From positions 1-60,589 of the forward strand of contig JAHJDO010000119.1 in NCBI GenBank assembly GCA_018812485.1: a stretch of DNA of 60,589 nt, in the 5' to 3' direction. Positions 49,978-58,536 of the stretch are shown here, in pieces. The DNA comes from a bacterium (GTDB taxonomy: Bacteria; JAHJDO01). Position numbers and translations under genes: made by a program. Within the stretch, counting starts at the first letter, position 1. Each line of letters starts with the position of its first letter. The notes beneath the pieces are model-generated. The model did no database searches. It was not told the DNA's origin and saw only the letters and a program-made list of their open reading frames with translations.

Positions 49978-51780
49978 TTACTCACGCTCTTTTTCCATCT
50001 GCTCTGCCTTTAGCAGCAAATTACCCGCTTCCTCATTCCTGCCCATAAGCCTATATATATATGCAAGATTTTTTAAATAGAACGGCTTTGTCGGATACAA
50101 TTCTACGGTTTTTTCGAATTCTTTAATGCCTTCTTCTATCATTACACTGTTTCCTTTGCCTCTCATAATAAGAAGTTTTCCCAAAGCAAAGTGATAATGC
50201 GGCATATATTTATTGTGCGCTATTGCTTTTCTATAGTAATCTGTTGCTCCATCAAATCTGCCTTCCTGCTCTAATGTTTTCCCCAATAGAGAGTAGTATT
50301 GACCATTGGTTTTATCAAACCGAATTGCTGTCTCAAGTTCTTCTTCAGCAAGTCCAAGATTCTTATTGCGTAAATAATCAATTGCTCTGTCCTTATGTAT
50401 CTCTGCAATTGATGGTCTGACTAAAATAACAGATATTACCCATACAACTAAAACCAAAAACATAGAAAATACTATTTTCATGCCTCTGCATCCCGAAAGC
50501 TTTCGGGATGCATCTGTGCCTTTCTTGCTTTTTGTCTTCATGGCCTCTATCATTCCTATAAACAGCCATACATTCATTGATATTCCCGGCACATAGAAAC
50601 CAAAATCAACCAGACTATGGATCAAAAAAGCACCACATCCCATATACATACCAATACTTAGCGCCTTTGTATACGCAATGCGAAACGTTTTCTGCCAATT
50701 CCTAAAAAACATAATCCATACCAATAAAAAACCCAACACACCTAGCGTTCCTATCTCAGTCCAGAGCTGCAGAAAACTATTGTGTGCAAGCTGCACTTCT
50801 CTTGCCTGAGGAATCTTGTACTTTGTATAAATACTTCCAAACGTACCTATACCACTGCCAAATGGAAAGTCTCTAACCATACTGGGACATGCTTTCCAGT
50901 AATTTAACCTTACTTTAAATGAACCTAACGTGTCATAAACCATATGAGTTTTGTCAATAATTTTCAGGAACATCGCAGAGAATATAATCAGCCCAACTAT
51001 TACTGATATTGAAACTATATAAAACATCTTCTTATGCCTGAATTTCCTATACATCAAAATCAGAATTGATACTAAGACCAATATTAAAAAAATCCCCCAT
51101 CCTCCCTTGGAATATGTAAGATAAAGGCATAAAATAACGCTTACTGCTGCCATACTAAGCAACAACTTAGAAAAAGACTTAGAAATAAAAAATAACGCGA
51201 TAGAAAGAGGCAGGACTAATAAGAGATATCCTGCTAGAGCGTTGGGATAAACAAAAGTTGAAAAAGCATGATTAACACTTAATCTGGAAGAAAAGTCCGG
51301 ATGAAATTGCATATTCTGCTGAAGAATCCAGCTTCTTGTCTCCTCTAATCCCCAGAAATACTGATATATACCATAGAGAGAAACAATGGTCGTTGCTATT
51401 ACCAGACATGCTGCGATTATAAAAACCTGCTTCCTTTCCTTAATAGTATTTACAACTAAAAAACACAATAAGATATTTGGAATAATAATATAGGTTTGCT
51501 TTAAGCTGGCATTAAGATTAACTGAGTATATACAGGACAAAATAATGAAAAAAGCAAAACTTAATATTGGAATATATAAGGATGTTTTAACCAGACTAAA
51601 TTTACCCAGCCAGACACACTTGGTAAGCCAAACTGCTAAAATTAGTAAAATAGTAAGCTGACATACAGTATTCGACCAGGGATAGCTTATTCCGGAGACC
51701 AATGGCCTAAATAGAACGAGAAATGCCAGAAATCCTGTGCTGAGCCAGAGGGCTATTTCCTCAATTTTATTTCTATTCAT
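49978..51780 (-). CDS. O-antigen ligase/polymerase family protein with C-terminal TPRs
   Basis: 600 residues. About ten to twelve membrane helices are followed by a periplasmic or cytoplasmic tail of TPR-like repeats (A-E-E-E-L-E-T-A-I-R-F-D-K ~486; A-T-D-Y-Y-R-K-A-I-A ~522). The Wzy_C/WaaL mark is G-S-G-I-G-T-F-G (~303-310) with A-H-N-S-F-L-Q-L-W (~327-335). Such enzymes join or polymerise surface sugars, or glycosylate pilins. A 26-base palindrome is embedded at codons ~423-431. Confidence 0.85.
   Translation of the reverse strand: MNRNKIEEIALWLSTGFLAFLVLFRPLVSGISYPWSNTVCQLTILLILAVWLTKCVWLGKFSLVKTSLYIPILSFAFFIILSCIYSVNLNASLKQTYIIIPNILLCFLVVNTIKERKQVFIIAACLVIATTIVSLYGIYQYFWGLEETRSWILQQNMQFHPDFSSRLSVNHAFSTFVYPNALAGYLLLVLPLSIALFFISKSFSKLLLSMAAVSVILCLYLTYSKGGWGIFLILVLVSILILMYRKFRHKKMFYIVSISVIVGLIIFSAMFLKIIDKTHMVYDTLGSFKVRLNYWKACPSMVRDFPFGSGIGTFGSIYTKYKIPQAREVQLAHNSFLQLWTEIGTLGVLGFLLVWIMFFRNWQKTFRIAYTKALSIGMYMGCGAFLIHSLVDFGFYVPGISMNVWLFIGMIEAMKTKSKKGTDASRKLSGCRGMKIVFSMFLVLVVWVISVILVRPSIAEIHKDRAIDYLRNKNLGLAEEELETAIRFDKTNGQYYSLLGKTLEQEGRFDGATDYYRKAIAHNKYMPHYHFALGKLLIMRGKGNSVMIEEGIKEFEKTVELYPTKPFYLKNLAYIYRLMGRNEEAGNLLLKAEQMEKERE
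50487..50512. repeat. 26-base perfect palindrome inside the O-antigen ligase gene
   Basis: TGCATCCCGAAAG/CTTTCGGGATGCA, perfect over 13+13 bases and centred at 50499/50500. It is read through as D-A-S-R-K-L-S-G-C in a loop between membrane helices. Confidence 0.9.
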
Positions 51781-52225
51781 TTATAGATTTCAATATTTCC
51801 CTTTTATCTTTTCTTATCCTGTCAAGAATTCCGTTAACAAATCCTCCACTATTCTCTGTACTATATTTCTTGGCCAGTTCCACTGCTTCATCAATGGATA
51901 CGACATCAGGAATATCATCTCTAAAGAGTATCTCATATATAGCCATTTTTATTATGCTTTTATCTATAACTGCTACTCTGCTTATCTCCCAGTGCTCCAG
52001 ATACTTCTCAAGAAGTTTATCGATTATCTCTCTATTTGCAAGTACTCCTCTAAATAAATCTTCTGCAAAATCTCTTGTATCTGATCCATATTGTTCAACA
52101 TCAAGACCCGTCGGGTCAAGCTTGATAATATTTTCTATAGCCCGCTTTATATTCTTATCACTAGAAAACTCGGTTCTATATAACAATGTCAGAACAAGTT
52201 CCCTTCCTTTTCTCCTACTTCCCAT
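51773..52225 (-). CDS. nusB: Transcription antitermination factor NusB
   Basis: 150 residues, all-helical. M-G-S-R-R-K-G-R-E-L-V-L-T-L-L-Y opens the protein, followed by D-I-P-D-V-V-S-I-D-E-A-V-E-L-A-K-K-Y (~105-122) and a closing F-V-N-G-I-L-D-R-I (~130). NusB joins NusE/S10 on the boxA of rRNA transcripts. The ribH-nusB order is common. Its 3' end overlaps the ligase start by 8 bases. Confidence 0.94.
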   Translation of the reverse strand: MGSRRKGRELVLTLLYRTEFSSDKNIKRAIENIIKLDPTGLDVEQYGSDTRDFAEDLFRGVLANREIIDKLLEKYLEHWEISRVAVIDKSIIKMAIYEILFRDDIPDVVSIDEAVELAKKYSTENSGGFVNGILDRIRKDKREILKSINE

Positions 52226-52693
52226 TTACTTTCCTATCTCATCAAACAGATTCACCATTTCAATTGCTGAGAGAGCAGCGTCCCTGCCCTTGTTTCCGGA
52301 TTTTGTTCCTGCTCTTTCAATTGCCTGCTCCAATGTATCGCAGGTAATTACACCATATATCACAGGCACTCCTGTAGAGAGAGAGACTTGACCTATTCCC
52401 TTTGTTACCTGTGAGCTTATATAGTCAAAATGAGGTGTGCCTCCGCGAATCAATGCGCCAATACAAATAACACTGTCATACTTCTTGCTTTTCGCCATCT
52501 TATCTGCTGCATACGGAATCTCAAATGATCCAGGCACCCAGGTAATAGCTATCTCTTTATCCTTAGCGCCGTGACGCTTGAGTGTGTCTATGCATGCATC
52601 CAGCATCTTTGATGTAATGAACTCATTGAACCTTGATACAACAACACCAAACTTTTTTCCTTCAACAACCAGTTTCCCTTCATACACTTTCAT
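52226..52693 (-). CDS. ribH: 6,7-dimethyl-8-ribityllumazine synthase
   Basis: 155 residues. It condenses the ribityl pyrimidine with dihydroxybutanone phosphate. V-V-S-R-F-N-E (~18-24), W-V-P-G-S-F-E-I-P (~51-59), [13 protein letters not shown] (~78-90), with the catalytic His, and F-D-E-I-G-K at the end. It is separated from ribBA by a 199-base gap that holds a large inverted repeat. Confidence 0.97.
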   Translation of the reverse strand: MKVYEGKLVVEGKKFGVVVSRFNEFITSKMLDACIDTLKRHGAKDKEIAITWVPGSFEIPYAADKMAKSKKYDSVICIGALIRGGTPHFDYISSQVTKGIGQVSLSTGVPVIYGVITCDTLEQAIERAGTKSGNKGRDAALSAIEMVNLFDEIGK

Positions 52694-52750
52694 TTTTACC
52701 CCTCCCTTTTTTTTATTGTTAAAAACTAACTACATGCAACAAAAACATAA

Positions 52751-52873
52751 AATCCGAATACCGAAATCCTAAACAAATTTTAAATCCTAATTTTCAAAAT
52801 TCAAAACATTGTTTTGAACATTTGCATTTTGGTCATTTGATATTGTTTCGTATTTCGTGCTTTGTGCTTCGAA
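52751..52873. repeat. Large imperfect inverted repeat in the ribBA-ribH gap
   Basis: Two arms of about 58-64 bases meet at a perfect core TTCAAAACA-T-TGTTTTGAA centred at 52809. The outer arms share CGAAAT, AAACAA, AAAT and CAAA words in reverse order. CCGAA-type words link it to the tandem repeat in cobT. It fills most of the 199-base gap and contains no open frame. It looks like a dispersed intergenic element rather than a terminator, since genes on both sides belong to the same run. Confidence 0.7.
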
Positions 52874-52892
52874 TTTAATCCTTTTTGTCATT

Positions 52893-54104
52893 TTATATAT
52901 GTCTCAGTATATGCCCCAATTTTTTTTTCTTTGTCTTGAGATATTTTTTATTATACTTCGTTGGCTCAATCTCAATAGAAATCCTCTCTGTAACCTTCAG
53001 TCCATAGCCTTGCAATCCAATAATCTTCTTCGGATTATTTGTTAAGAGACGTATAGTTTTCAGTCCTAAATCCGCCAGTATCTGAGCTCCAATTCCATAA
53101 TCTCTTAAATCCGGATGAAATCCGAGTTCTACATTTGCTTCAACTGTATCTAATCCCTTATCTTGAAGGCTGTACGCACGCAATTTATTTGCAAGGCCAA
53201 TCCCCCTGCCCTCTTGAGACATATAAAGAAGGACTCCCTCATCTTGCTTTTGGATTTTTGTTAATGATTGAGATAACTGCTCCCCGCAATCACATCTTAA
53301 AGATCCTAATATATCTCCTGTTAAGCATTGTGAGTGCACTCTTACAAGCACATTCTTTTTATTTTTAATATCTCCCTTTACAAGTGCGATATGGACTGAG
53401 TGATCTATCGTACTCTCATAAGCAATAAGCCTAAATTGCCCATATCTGGTTGGTAGTTTCGTCTCCACAATCCTTCTGATTAATTTCCCAAATTTTCTCT
53501 TATATTTAATCAGGTCAGCTATTGTACATATCTTCAAATCGTATTGTCTTGCAAATTTCCTAAGATCAGGAACTCTTGACATGGTTCCGTCTTCATTCAT
53601 TATTTCGCAAATCACACCGGCGGGATATAATCCAGCCAGCTCTGCTAGGTCCAAAGATGCCTCCGTATGCCCGGCTCTTTCCAACACACCTCCAGCCTTA
53701 GCTTTTAAAGGGAAAATATGTCCAGGCCTTGTTAAATCATCCGGCTTTGTCTTGAAGTCTATAAGTCTTTTTATAGTCAATGCTCTATCATGAGCCGATA
53801 TACCTGTTGTTATGCCTTTTTTTGCATCAACTGATACTGTAAAAGCCGTATCCAGCCGGTCGGAACTATCAGGCACCATAGCGTCAATTTTTAACTCTTT
53901 CAGGCGTTTTTCTGTCATAGGAACACAAATTAGGCCCCTGCCATGCTTTGCCATAAAATTAATTCCGTCTGAAGTTATCTTCTCTGCTGCTATAACTAGA
54001 TCTCCTTCGTTTTCCCTATTCTCATCATCTACTACAATAACAAATTTCCCTTCTTTAATATCCTTTATTACCTGCAGTATTGTATTGAACTTATATTTTT
54101 CCAT
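52893..54104 (-). CDS. ribBA: Bifunctional dihydroxybutanone-phosphate synthase / GTP cyclohydrolase II
   Basis: 403 residues. The RibB half has [11 protein letters not shown] (~25-35), G-R-G-L-I-C (~54), A-H-D-R-A (~103), H-I-F-P-L (~128) and H-T-E-A-S (~146). The RibA half has [11 protein letters not shown] (~251-261), the zinc ligands in R-C-D-C-G-E-Q-L (~268-275), and R-G-I-G-L (~295). It supplies both precursors of riboflavin. The C-terminal tail is Lys-rich. Confidence 0.97.
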   Translation of the reverse strand: MEKYKFNTILQVIKDIKEGKFVIVVDDENRENEGDLVIAAEKITSDGINFMAKHGRGLICVPMTEKRLKELKIDAMVPDSSDRLDTAFTVSVDAKKGITTGISAHDRALTIKRLIDFKTKPDDLTRPGHIFPLKAKAGGVLERAGHTEASLDLAELAGLYPAGVICEIMNEDGTMSRVPDLRKFARQYDLKICTIADLIKYKRKFGKLIRRIVETKLPTRYGQFRLIAYESTIDHSVHIALVKGDIKNKKNVLVRVHSQCLTGDILGSLRCDCGEQLSQSLTKIQKQDEGVLLYMSQEGRGIGLANKLRAYSLQDKGLDTVEANVELGFHPDLRDYGIGAQILADLGLKTIRLLTNNPKKIIGLQGYGLKVTERISIEIEPTKYNKKYLKTKKKKLGHILRHI

Positions 54105-54106
54105 AT

Positions 54107-54736
54107 TTAGGTTATCCCTTTATCTTCTAAAAAATTCATATCTATCTTTTTAGTCTTCTCTTTTATAAGTTTTGCAACATGCTTTCCCAATATATCCACC
54201 TCTAAATTAACTACATTCCCTCTTTTCTTATTGCCCAATGTCGTAGTACTGATGGTATGTGGAATAAGTGCGGCTTTGAAACTCCTTTTATAAACTCCAG
54301 CAACTGTCAAACTTACCCCATCAATAGCTATGGAACCCTTCTCAACAATATAGGTCATAATCTCATCATTTGTTTCTACTTCAAGAATTCCCCCAGAGCC
54401 AAGAACTGTGGATATAATAGTTCCTGTATTATCAATATGTCCCAGAACAAAATGCCCGCTTAATTGATCTCCAACACGTAGAGGTCTCTCAATATTAACT
54501 CTGTCTCCCATACGCAATAAATCAAGATTCGTCCTCTGTAAAGTTTCATTAATTACATCCACTGAGAAATCTCTCTTCTCTATTTTTGTAATAGTTAAAC
54601 AAACCCCATTAACCGCAATACTATCTCCTATGTTTGAGCTCTCTATGCTTTTCGATGCAATGGTAAATTCCCGCGTCTGAGCACTCTTTTTTATTCTAAG
54701 AATACTACCTATTTCCTGAATTATTCCTGTAAACAT
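54107..54736 (-). CDS. ribE: Riboflavin synthase alpha chain
   Basis: 209 residues in two lumazine-binding halves. It opens with [10 protein letters not shown] (~1-10). V-N-G-V-C-L-T (~43-49) is matched by I-D-G-V-S-L-T (~137-143), and G-H-F-V-L-G-H-I-D (~93-101) is typical. It converts two lumazines to riboflavin. Its gene ends 2 bases before ribBA. Some schemes call this gene ribC. Confidence 0.96.
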   Translation of the reverse strand: MFTGIIQEIGSILRIKKSAQTREFTIASKSIESSNIGDSIAVNGVCLTITKIEKRDFSVDVINETLQRTNLDLLRMGDRVNIERPLRVGDQLSGHFVLGHIDNTGTIISTVLGSGGILEVETNDEIMTYIVEKGSIAIDGVSLTVAGVYKRSFKAALIPHTISTTTLGNKKRGNVVNLEVDILGKHVAKLIKEKTKKIDMNFLEDKGIT

Positions 54737-54754
54737 AATATTACCAGTCCGGTA

Positions 54755-55861
54755 TCACCAGTTCGGATATCCTTCTATCATTATATCATCTTTAAACCTT
54801 CTGACTCTAACATCTTTTAGGGAAACTGCATTTTTTATCTTACTTACTCCCCTGCTCACAAAAGGAACTAATGCCGTCTTTCCCCCTATTATTTTGGGAC
54901 AAATAAAAGCATAAATTCTGTCTATTGCTCCATTCTCTATAAATGATGATATCACTCTTGAGCCCCCTTCAACAAGGATGCTTGCAATGCCTTTTTTACC
55001 TAATCTAACAAGCAGGTCATAAATATCAACCACTTTATTTTTATCCATTTTGCAACACATTATTTCAATCCCCATTTGTTTCAGTTTTGCTACATTGGAG
55101 TTAGGAGCTTTTTCTGTAACTGCAACGATAGTAACTGCTTCTCTAGTATCCAAAATTCTTGATTTTATAGGAATCCTTGCGCTACTGTCCAATATTATCC
55201 TTATTGGCATTCTATCTGTAATACCGCCGTGTCTTGGTGTAAGACGAGGATTATCCTTAATAACAGTACCTACTCCAACAAGAACTGCATCAGAGATACT
55301 TCTTAACCTGTGCACAAACCTTCTGGATTTATCATTGCTTATCCATTTTGAATCACCTGTTCTTGTGGCAATTTTACCATCAATGCTCATTGCATATTTA
55401 ACTGTAACAAATGGCAGTTTAGTTGTTATATATTTGATATAAACCTTGTTAAGTTCCTTTGCTTCTTTTTCCATAACTCCGCACACAACCTGAATATTGG
55501 CACTTTCTAGTGCTCGCATACCACTGCCTTTTACTAATGGATTCGGATCTATCATCCCCATTACTACTCGGCTCAATCCATTTTTAATAATAGCCGGCAC
55601 ACACGGAGGTGTTTTTTTATTGGTATGCACACATGGTTCCAAATTCACATACAATGTTCCATGCCTTACCTTTTTACCAGCATCTTCAATAGCACAAACC
55701 TCTGCATGATTCGCTCCAGCACGCACATGATATCCTCTTCCGGCAATCTGTCCATTTTTAACAATAAGTGCTCCTACCATCGGATTAGGAGATGTATACC
55801 CCTCTCCTTTCTTTGCCAAGGCTAAAACCAGTTTCATAAATTTTATATCTTCGTTAATCAT
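54755..55861 (-). CDS. ribD: Bifunctional diaminohydroxyphosphoribosylaminopyrimidine deaminase / reductase
   Basis: 368 residues. Deaminase half: N-H-A-E-V-C-A-I (~51-58) and P-C-V-H-T-N-K-K-T-P-P-C (~76-87) bind zinc. Reductase half: K-Y-A-M-S-I-D-G-K-I-A (~160-170), S-D-A-V-L-V-G-V-G-T-V (~197) and L-V-E-G-G-S-R (~303). First gene after the FMN riboswitch; an AGGAA site precedes the ATG. Confidence 0.97.
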   Translation of the reverse strand: MINEDIKFMKLVLALAKKGEGYTSPNPMVGALIVKNGQIAGRGYHVRAGANHAEVCAIEDAGKKVRHGTLYVNLEPCVHTNKKTPPCVPAIIKNGLSRVVMGMIDPNPLVKGSGMRALESANIQVVCGVMEKEAKELNKVYIKYITTKLPFVTVKYAMSIDGKIATRTGDSKWISNDKSRRFVHRLRSISDAVLVGVGTVIKDNPRLTPRHGGITDRMPIRIILDSSARIPIKSRILDTREAVTIVAVTEKAPNSNVAKLKQMGIEIMCCKMDKNKVVDIYDLLVRLGKKGIASILVEGGSRVISSFIENGAIDRIYAFICPKIIGGKTALVPFVSRGVSKIKNAVSLKDVRVRRFKDDIMIEGYPNW

Positions 55862-55881
55862 TTAATTCCTACAGCTAAACC

Positions 55882-55909
55882 AAAAAAAATCCCGAACTTC
55901 TTCGGGATT
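55882..55909 (-). terminator. Rho-independent terminator of the FMN riboswitch
   Basis: Minus strand AATCCCGAA-GAAG-TTCGGGATT (55888-55909), followed by eight U residues. It lies 21 bases before the ribD ATG. Confidence 0.92.
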
Positions 55910-55925
55910 AAACTAGCTCAAACTC

Positions 55926-56076
55926 TATCTTCTTCCATCCAGACTATACTGTCGGCCACGGTCTCTCACCGTATCAATCCTGTCCCTGCACAATTACAGA
56001 AACCAGAACTTGCGGGCTTTCTTCAACAACAAAAAGATTTACCGCCGGTAGGGATTCTCACCCTGCCCCGAAGACA
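55926..56076 (-). promoter_or_regulatory. FMN riboswitch (RFN element) upstream of ribD
   Basis: On the minus strand the conserved blocks occur in order: GGGCAGGGTGAGAATCCCTA, CCGGCGGTAAA, AAGCCCGC, GGTGAGA...CCG, and GCCGACAGTATAGTCTGGAT ending GGAAGAAGAT. This is a complete aptamer. FMN binding should promote the terminator and lower expression of the rib genes and whatever is co-transcribed with them. Confidence 0.97.
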
Positions 56077-56081
56077 TGTTT

Positions 56082-56111
56082 ATAATAGCAAATTCAGTTC
56101 CTAAATGTCAA
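56082..56111 (-). promoter_or_regulatory. Promoter of the rib operon
   Basis: Minus strand TTGACA (56106-56111), 18 bases, TATTAT (56082-56087), just upstream of the FMN aptamer. Confidence 0.65.
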
Positions 56112-56204
56112 TCAATTTAAAAATGTGGTAATTTTTTCTTGAGTTATAGCCTGAAAAAGTGTTAAATATAACTGCCTTTAATACTGAAAGGATATGGAAG
56201 GGAC

Positions 56205-56444
56205 ATGGTCAGAGAGAAAAACTGGAGAAAGATACTACTTGGATTAGGTCTTGATAATAAGGATGGTCATAAGCGGTTTACAAAAGGCTATAATTTCTAT
56301 CTGGTAGGCGGTTCTGAAGACACGCATAAGACAATGCAGGAAAAATCAATAAAGTTTAATGAACAGCTTAAAAAACGCGGAAAGACTTTAGACGACATAA
56401 ATAAAAAAGAGTTTTATGAGATTGCTGATAAAATAGGCTTATAG
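56205..56444 (+). CDS. Small conserved-looking protein of unknown function
   Basis: 79 residues, charged, no signal peptide or membrane segment. It reads K-N-W-R-K-I-L-L-G-L-G-L-D (~5-17), then F-Y-L-V-G-G-S-E-D-T-H (~31-41), a long helix with K-F-N-E-Q-L-K-K-R-G-K-T-L-D (~50-63) and a final A-D-K-I-G-L. GGAAGGG precedes the ATG. I recognise no family. It is the first gene of a plus-strand group and is divergent from ribD; TTGAGT (56139) with TAAATA (56163) may be its promoter. Confidence 0.65.
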   Translation: MVREKNWRKILLGLGLDNKDGHKRFTKGYNFYLVGGSEDTHKTMQEKSIKFNEQLKKRGKTLDDINKKEFYEIADKIGL

Positions 56445-56476
56445 ATGCCTGATGACAAGAACAAAAAATCAAAGTT

Positions 56477-57139
56477 TTGAATAATCGAATAACATTTCGC
56501 TATACAAATAACTCTGCAGTTATGATCAGTTGTAAGAGAAATTTCAATAAACATACTATTCGATTACATAACATGTTTAAAAATGCCCCTGAATATGTTC
56601 TTGATGCAATACTTAAGATATACACTCGCCTCACAAGAAAAAGCACACGTGCCGCGTGCAGGAAAGTAATAAGGAATTTTATAGCCCAAAACCAGCATAG
56701 AATAGTATGCAAATCAAAAACTTGCGGAATCTTGCCAGATCCAGTTGGCAAGGTGTTTAATCTTGGAGAAATTTACAACAACCTAAATAGCGAATATTTC
56801 AGCGGTAATCTGGATATTCATATCACGTGGTCACGTAAACCTAATAAACGACTTATGGGAACATGGAAAGATACAGGATCAGAAAAAAATCTTATAAGAA
56901 TTAATCGGCTTCTCGATACCAAAAAAGTTCCCCCGTACTACATTAACTATTTAGTTTATCACGAAATGCTGCATGAGGTATTTAAACAAAAAATGGTTAA
57001 TGGCAGGATACAAAGACATCCAAAAGAACTTAGAAAAACTGAAAGGAATTTCCCTTTATATAAAAAAGCATGTGCATGGCAAAAGGACCATCTTTTAAAT
57101 TTCATAAAACAGATATCAGGAGGTTATATATGGCAATAA
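56477..57139 (+). CDS. SprT-like zinc metalloprotease family protein
   Basis: 220 residues. The zinc site is Y-H-E-M-L-H-E-V-F (~161-169, HExxH form), preceded by G-E-I-Y-N-N-L-N-S-E-Y-F (~96-107), the typical SprT lead-in that shows a minimal SprT-like domain. A TTG start is used because the frame is closed just upstream and no ATG precedes the conserved part. The role of bacterial SprT-like proteins is not established. It overlaps the nuclease gene by 10 bases. Confidence 0.75.
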   Translation: MNNRITFRYTNNSAVMISCKRNFNKHTIRLHNMFKNAPEYVLDAILKIYTRLTRKSTRAACRKVIRNFIAQNQHRIVCKSKTCGILPDPVGKVFNLGEIYNNLNSEYFSGNLDIHITWSRKPNKRLMGTWKDTGSEKNLIRINRLLDTKKVPPYYINYLVYHEMLHEVFKQKMVNGRIQRHPKELRKTERNFPLYKKACAWQKDHLLNFIKQISGGYIWQ

Positions 57140-58512
57140 AATTTAAATTTTGCGGTGGTGTTGGAACAGTAAGCGGTTCCATGCATTTAGCAACTACCGA
57201 TAAATCTGCAGTTCTCATAGACTGCGGCCTTTTTCACGGACACAGGGATGAGTATTATGCTGTAAATTCCACGTTCCCTATTAATCCATCGGATCTGGAT
57301 TGTTGTATAATATCGCATGCCCACATCGATCACTGCGGAAATTTTCCAACACTTGTAAATAAAGGGTTCAGAAAAAAGGCATATTTGACTCCTTCCACAA
57401 TGGAGCTCTGCCAGTATATGCTGCCGGATAGCGGGCATATTCAGGAGGAAGATATAAAATATGTGAATAAAATAAACCTGCGAAGAGGACGCCCGCCAAG
57501 AGAAGCGCTTTACACAAGATATGACGCTGAAAATTCTTTGAGGTATCTTTACGCTCTTGATTATCACAAAAAACAGAGAGTGACAGAGGATATGGAGCTT
57601 ACATTCTTTGATGCAGGTCATATCCTGGGCTCTTCTATACCGACAGTTGATATTTCTGCTAATGGCAAAATAATACGTATCGCTTACGCTGTAGATCTTG
57701 GACGTCCGAATCTGCCGTATATTGGAAATCCGGAAATACCCAAAAATATTGACTATCTTATAATTGAAAGCACGTACGGAGGCCGTAAACATTCTCCTAT
57801 AGAAGAAACAGAGAAGAAGCTCATGGAAGTTGTGAATAAGACCGTAGCTCGCGGTGGAAAGATTATTGTCCCGTCATTTGCTCTGGAAAGAACTCAGGAG
57901 GTTATATATTTCCTATCACGGCTTTTGAGAGAAAGAAAAATAAAAGAGATACCAATATACGTGGACAGCCCGCTCGCTGTGAAGGTAACAAAAGTTTTTG
58001 AAAATAACAGGGATTACTTTAGCAAGGAAATTCAGGATATGGACCCTCTTGCAAGTGAGAACATAACATACATAGAGGATGTTGAACAATCAAAGCAATT
58101 ACATAATAAAAGAGGCCCTATGGTTATTATATCTGCATCCGGCACATGTGAACACGGAAGAATTCTTCACCATCTAAAAAACAATATAGAAAATCCATAT
58201 AATACCATCGTTATTGTAGGATACATGCCTCAAAATACTCTCGGAAGAAGGATTGTTGAACATGACAGGCCGACTGTCAACATTTTTGGAAGACCGTATG
58301 AACTAAAGGCAGAGGTCGTTGTTGTTGATTCTTTTAGCGCACATGCAGACAGTGATTACCTGGTTCAGTATGTTAACGAAACCAGAGATTCTCTCAAGAA
58401 GGTGTTCATTGTCCACGGCGACCCTGAGCAATCTGAAAAGTTGAAAGAAAGACTGGTTTCTCTTAATGTTGAAAGCATGATACCGGAAAAGAACGAAACA
58501 GTATGCCTTTAG
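57130..58512 (+). CDS. MBL-fold beta-CASP ribonuclease / exonuclease
   Basis: 460 residues from the ATG at 57130, chosen for the AGGAGGT site directly upstream; a longer start lies inside the SprT gene. Metal motif S-H-A-H-I-D-H-C-G (~56-64) and D-A-G-H-I-L-G-S (~161) give the MBL core. The beta-CASP part has E-S-T-Y-G-G-R (~211), P-S-F-A-L-E-R-T-Q-E (~248), S-A-S-G-T-C-E-H-G-R (~333) and S-F-S-A-H-A-D (~397). Related to CPSF73/RNase J-like enzymes that process RNA. Confidence 0.9.
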   Translation: MAIKFKFCGGVGTVSGSMHLATTDKSAVLIDCGLFHGHRDEYYAVNSTFPINPSDLDCCIISHAHIDHCGNFPTLVNKGFRKKAYLTPSTMELCQYMLPDSGHIQEEDIKYVNKINLRRGRPPREALYTRYDAENSLRYLYALDYHKKQRVTEDMELTFFDAGHILGSSIPTVDISANGKIIRIAYAVDLGRPNLPYIGNPEIPKNIDYLIIESTYGGRKHSPIEETEKKLMEVVNKTVARGGKIIVPSFALERTQEVIYFLSRLLRERKIKEIPIYVDSPLAVKVTKVFENNRDYFSKEIQDMDPLASENITYIEDVEQSKQLHNKRGPMVIISASGTCEHGRILHHLKNNIENPYNTIVIVGYMPQNTLGRRIVEHDRPTVNIFGRPYELKAEVVVVDSFSAHADSDYLVQYVNETRDSLKKVFIVHGDPEQSEKLKERLVSLNVESMIPEKNETVCL

Positions 58513-58536
58513 TAATTTGAGGATTTATAAATTTAT

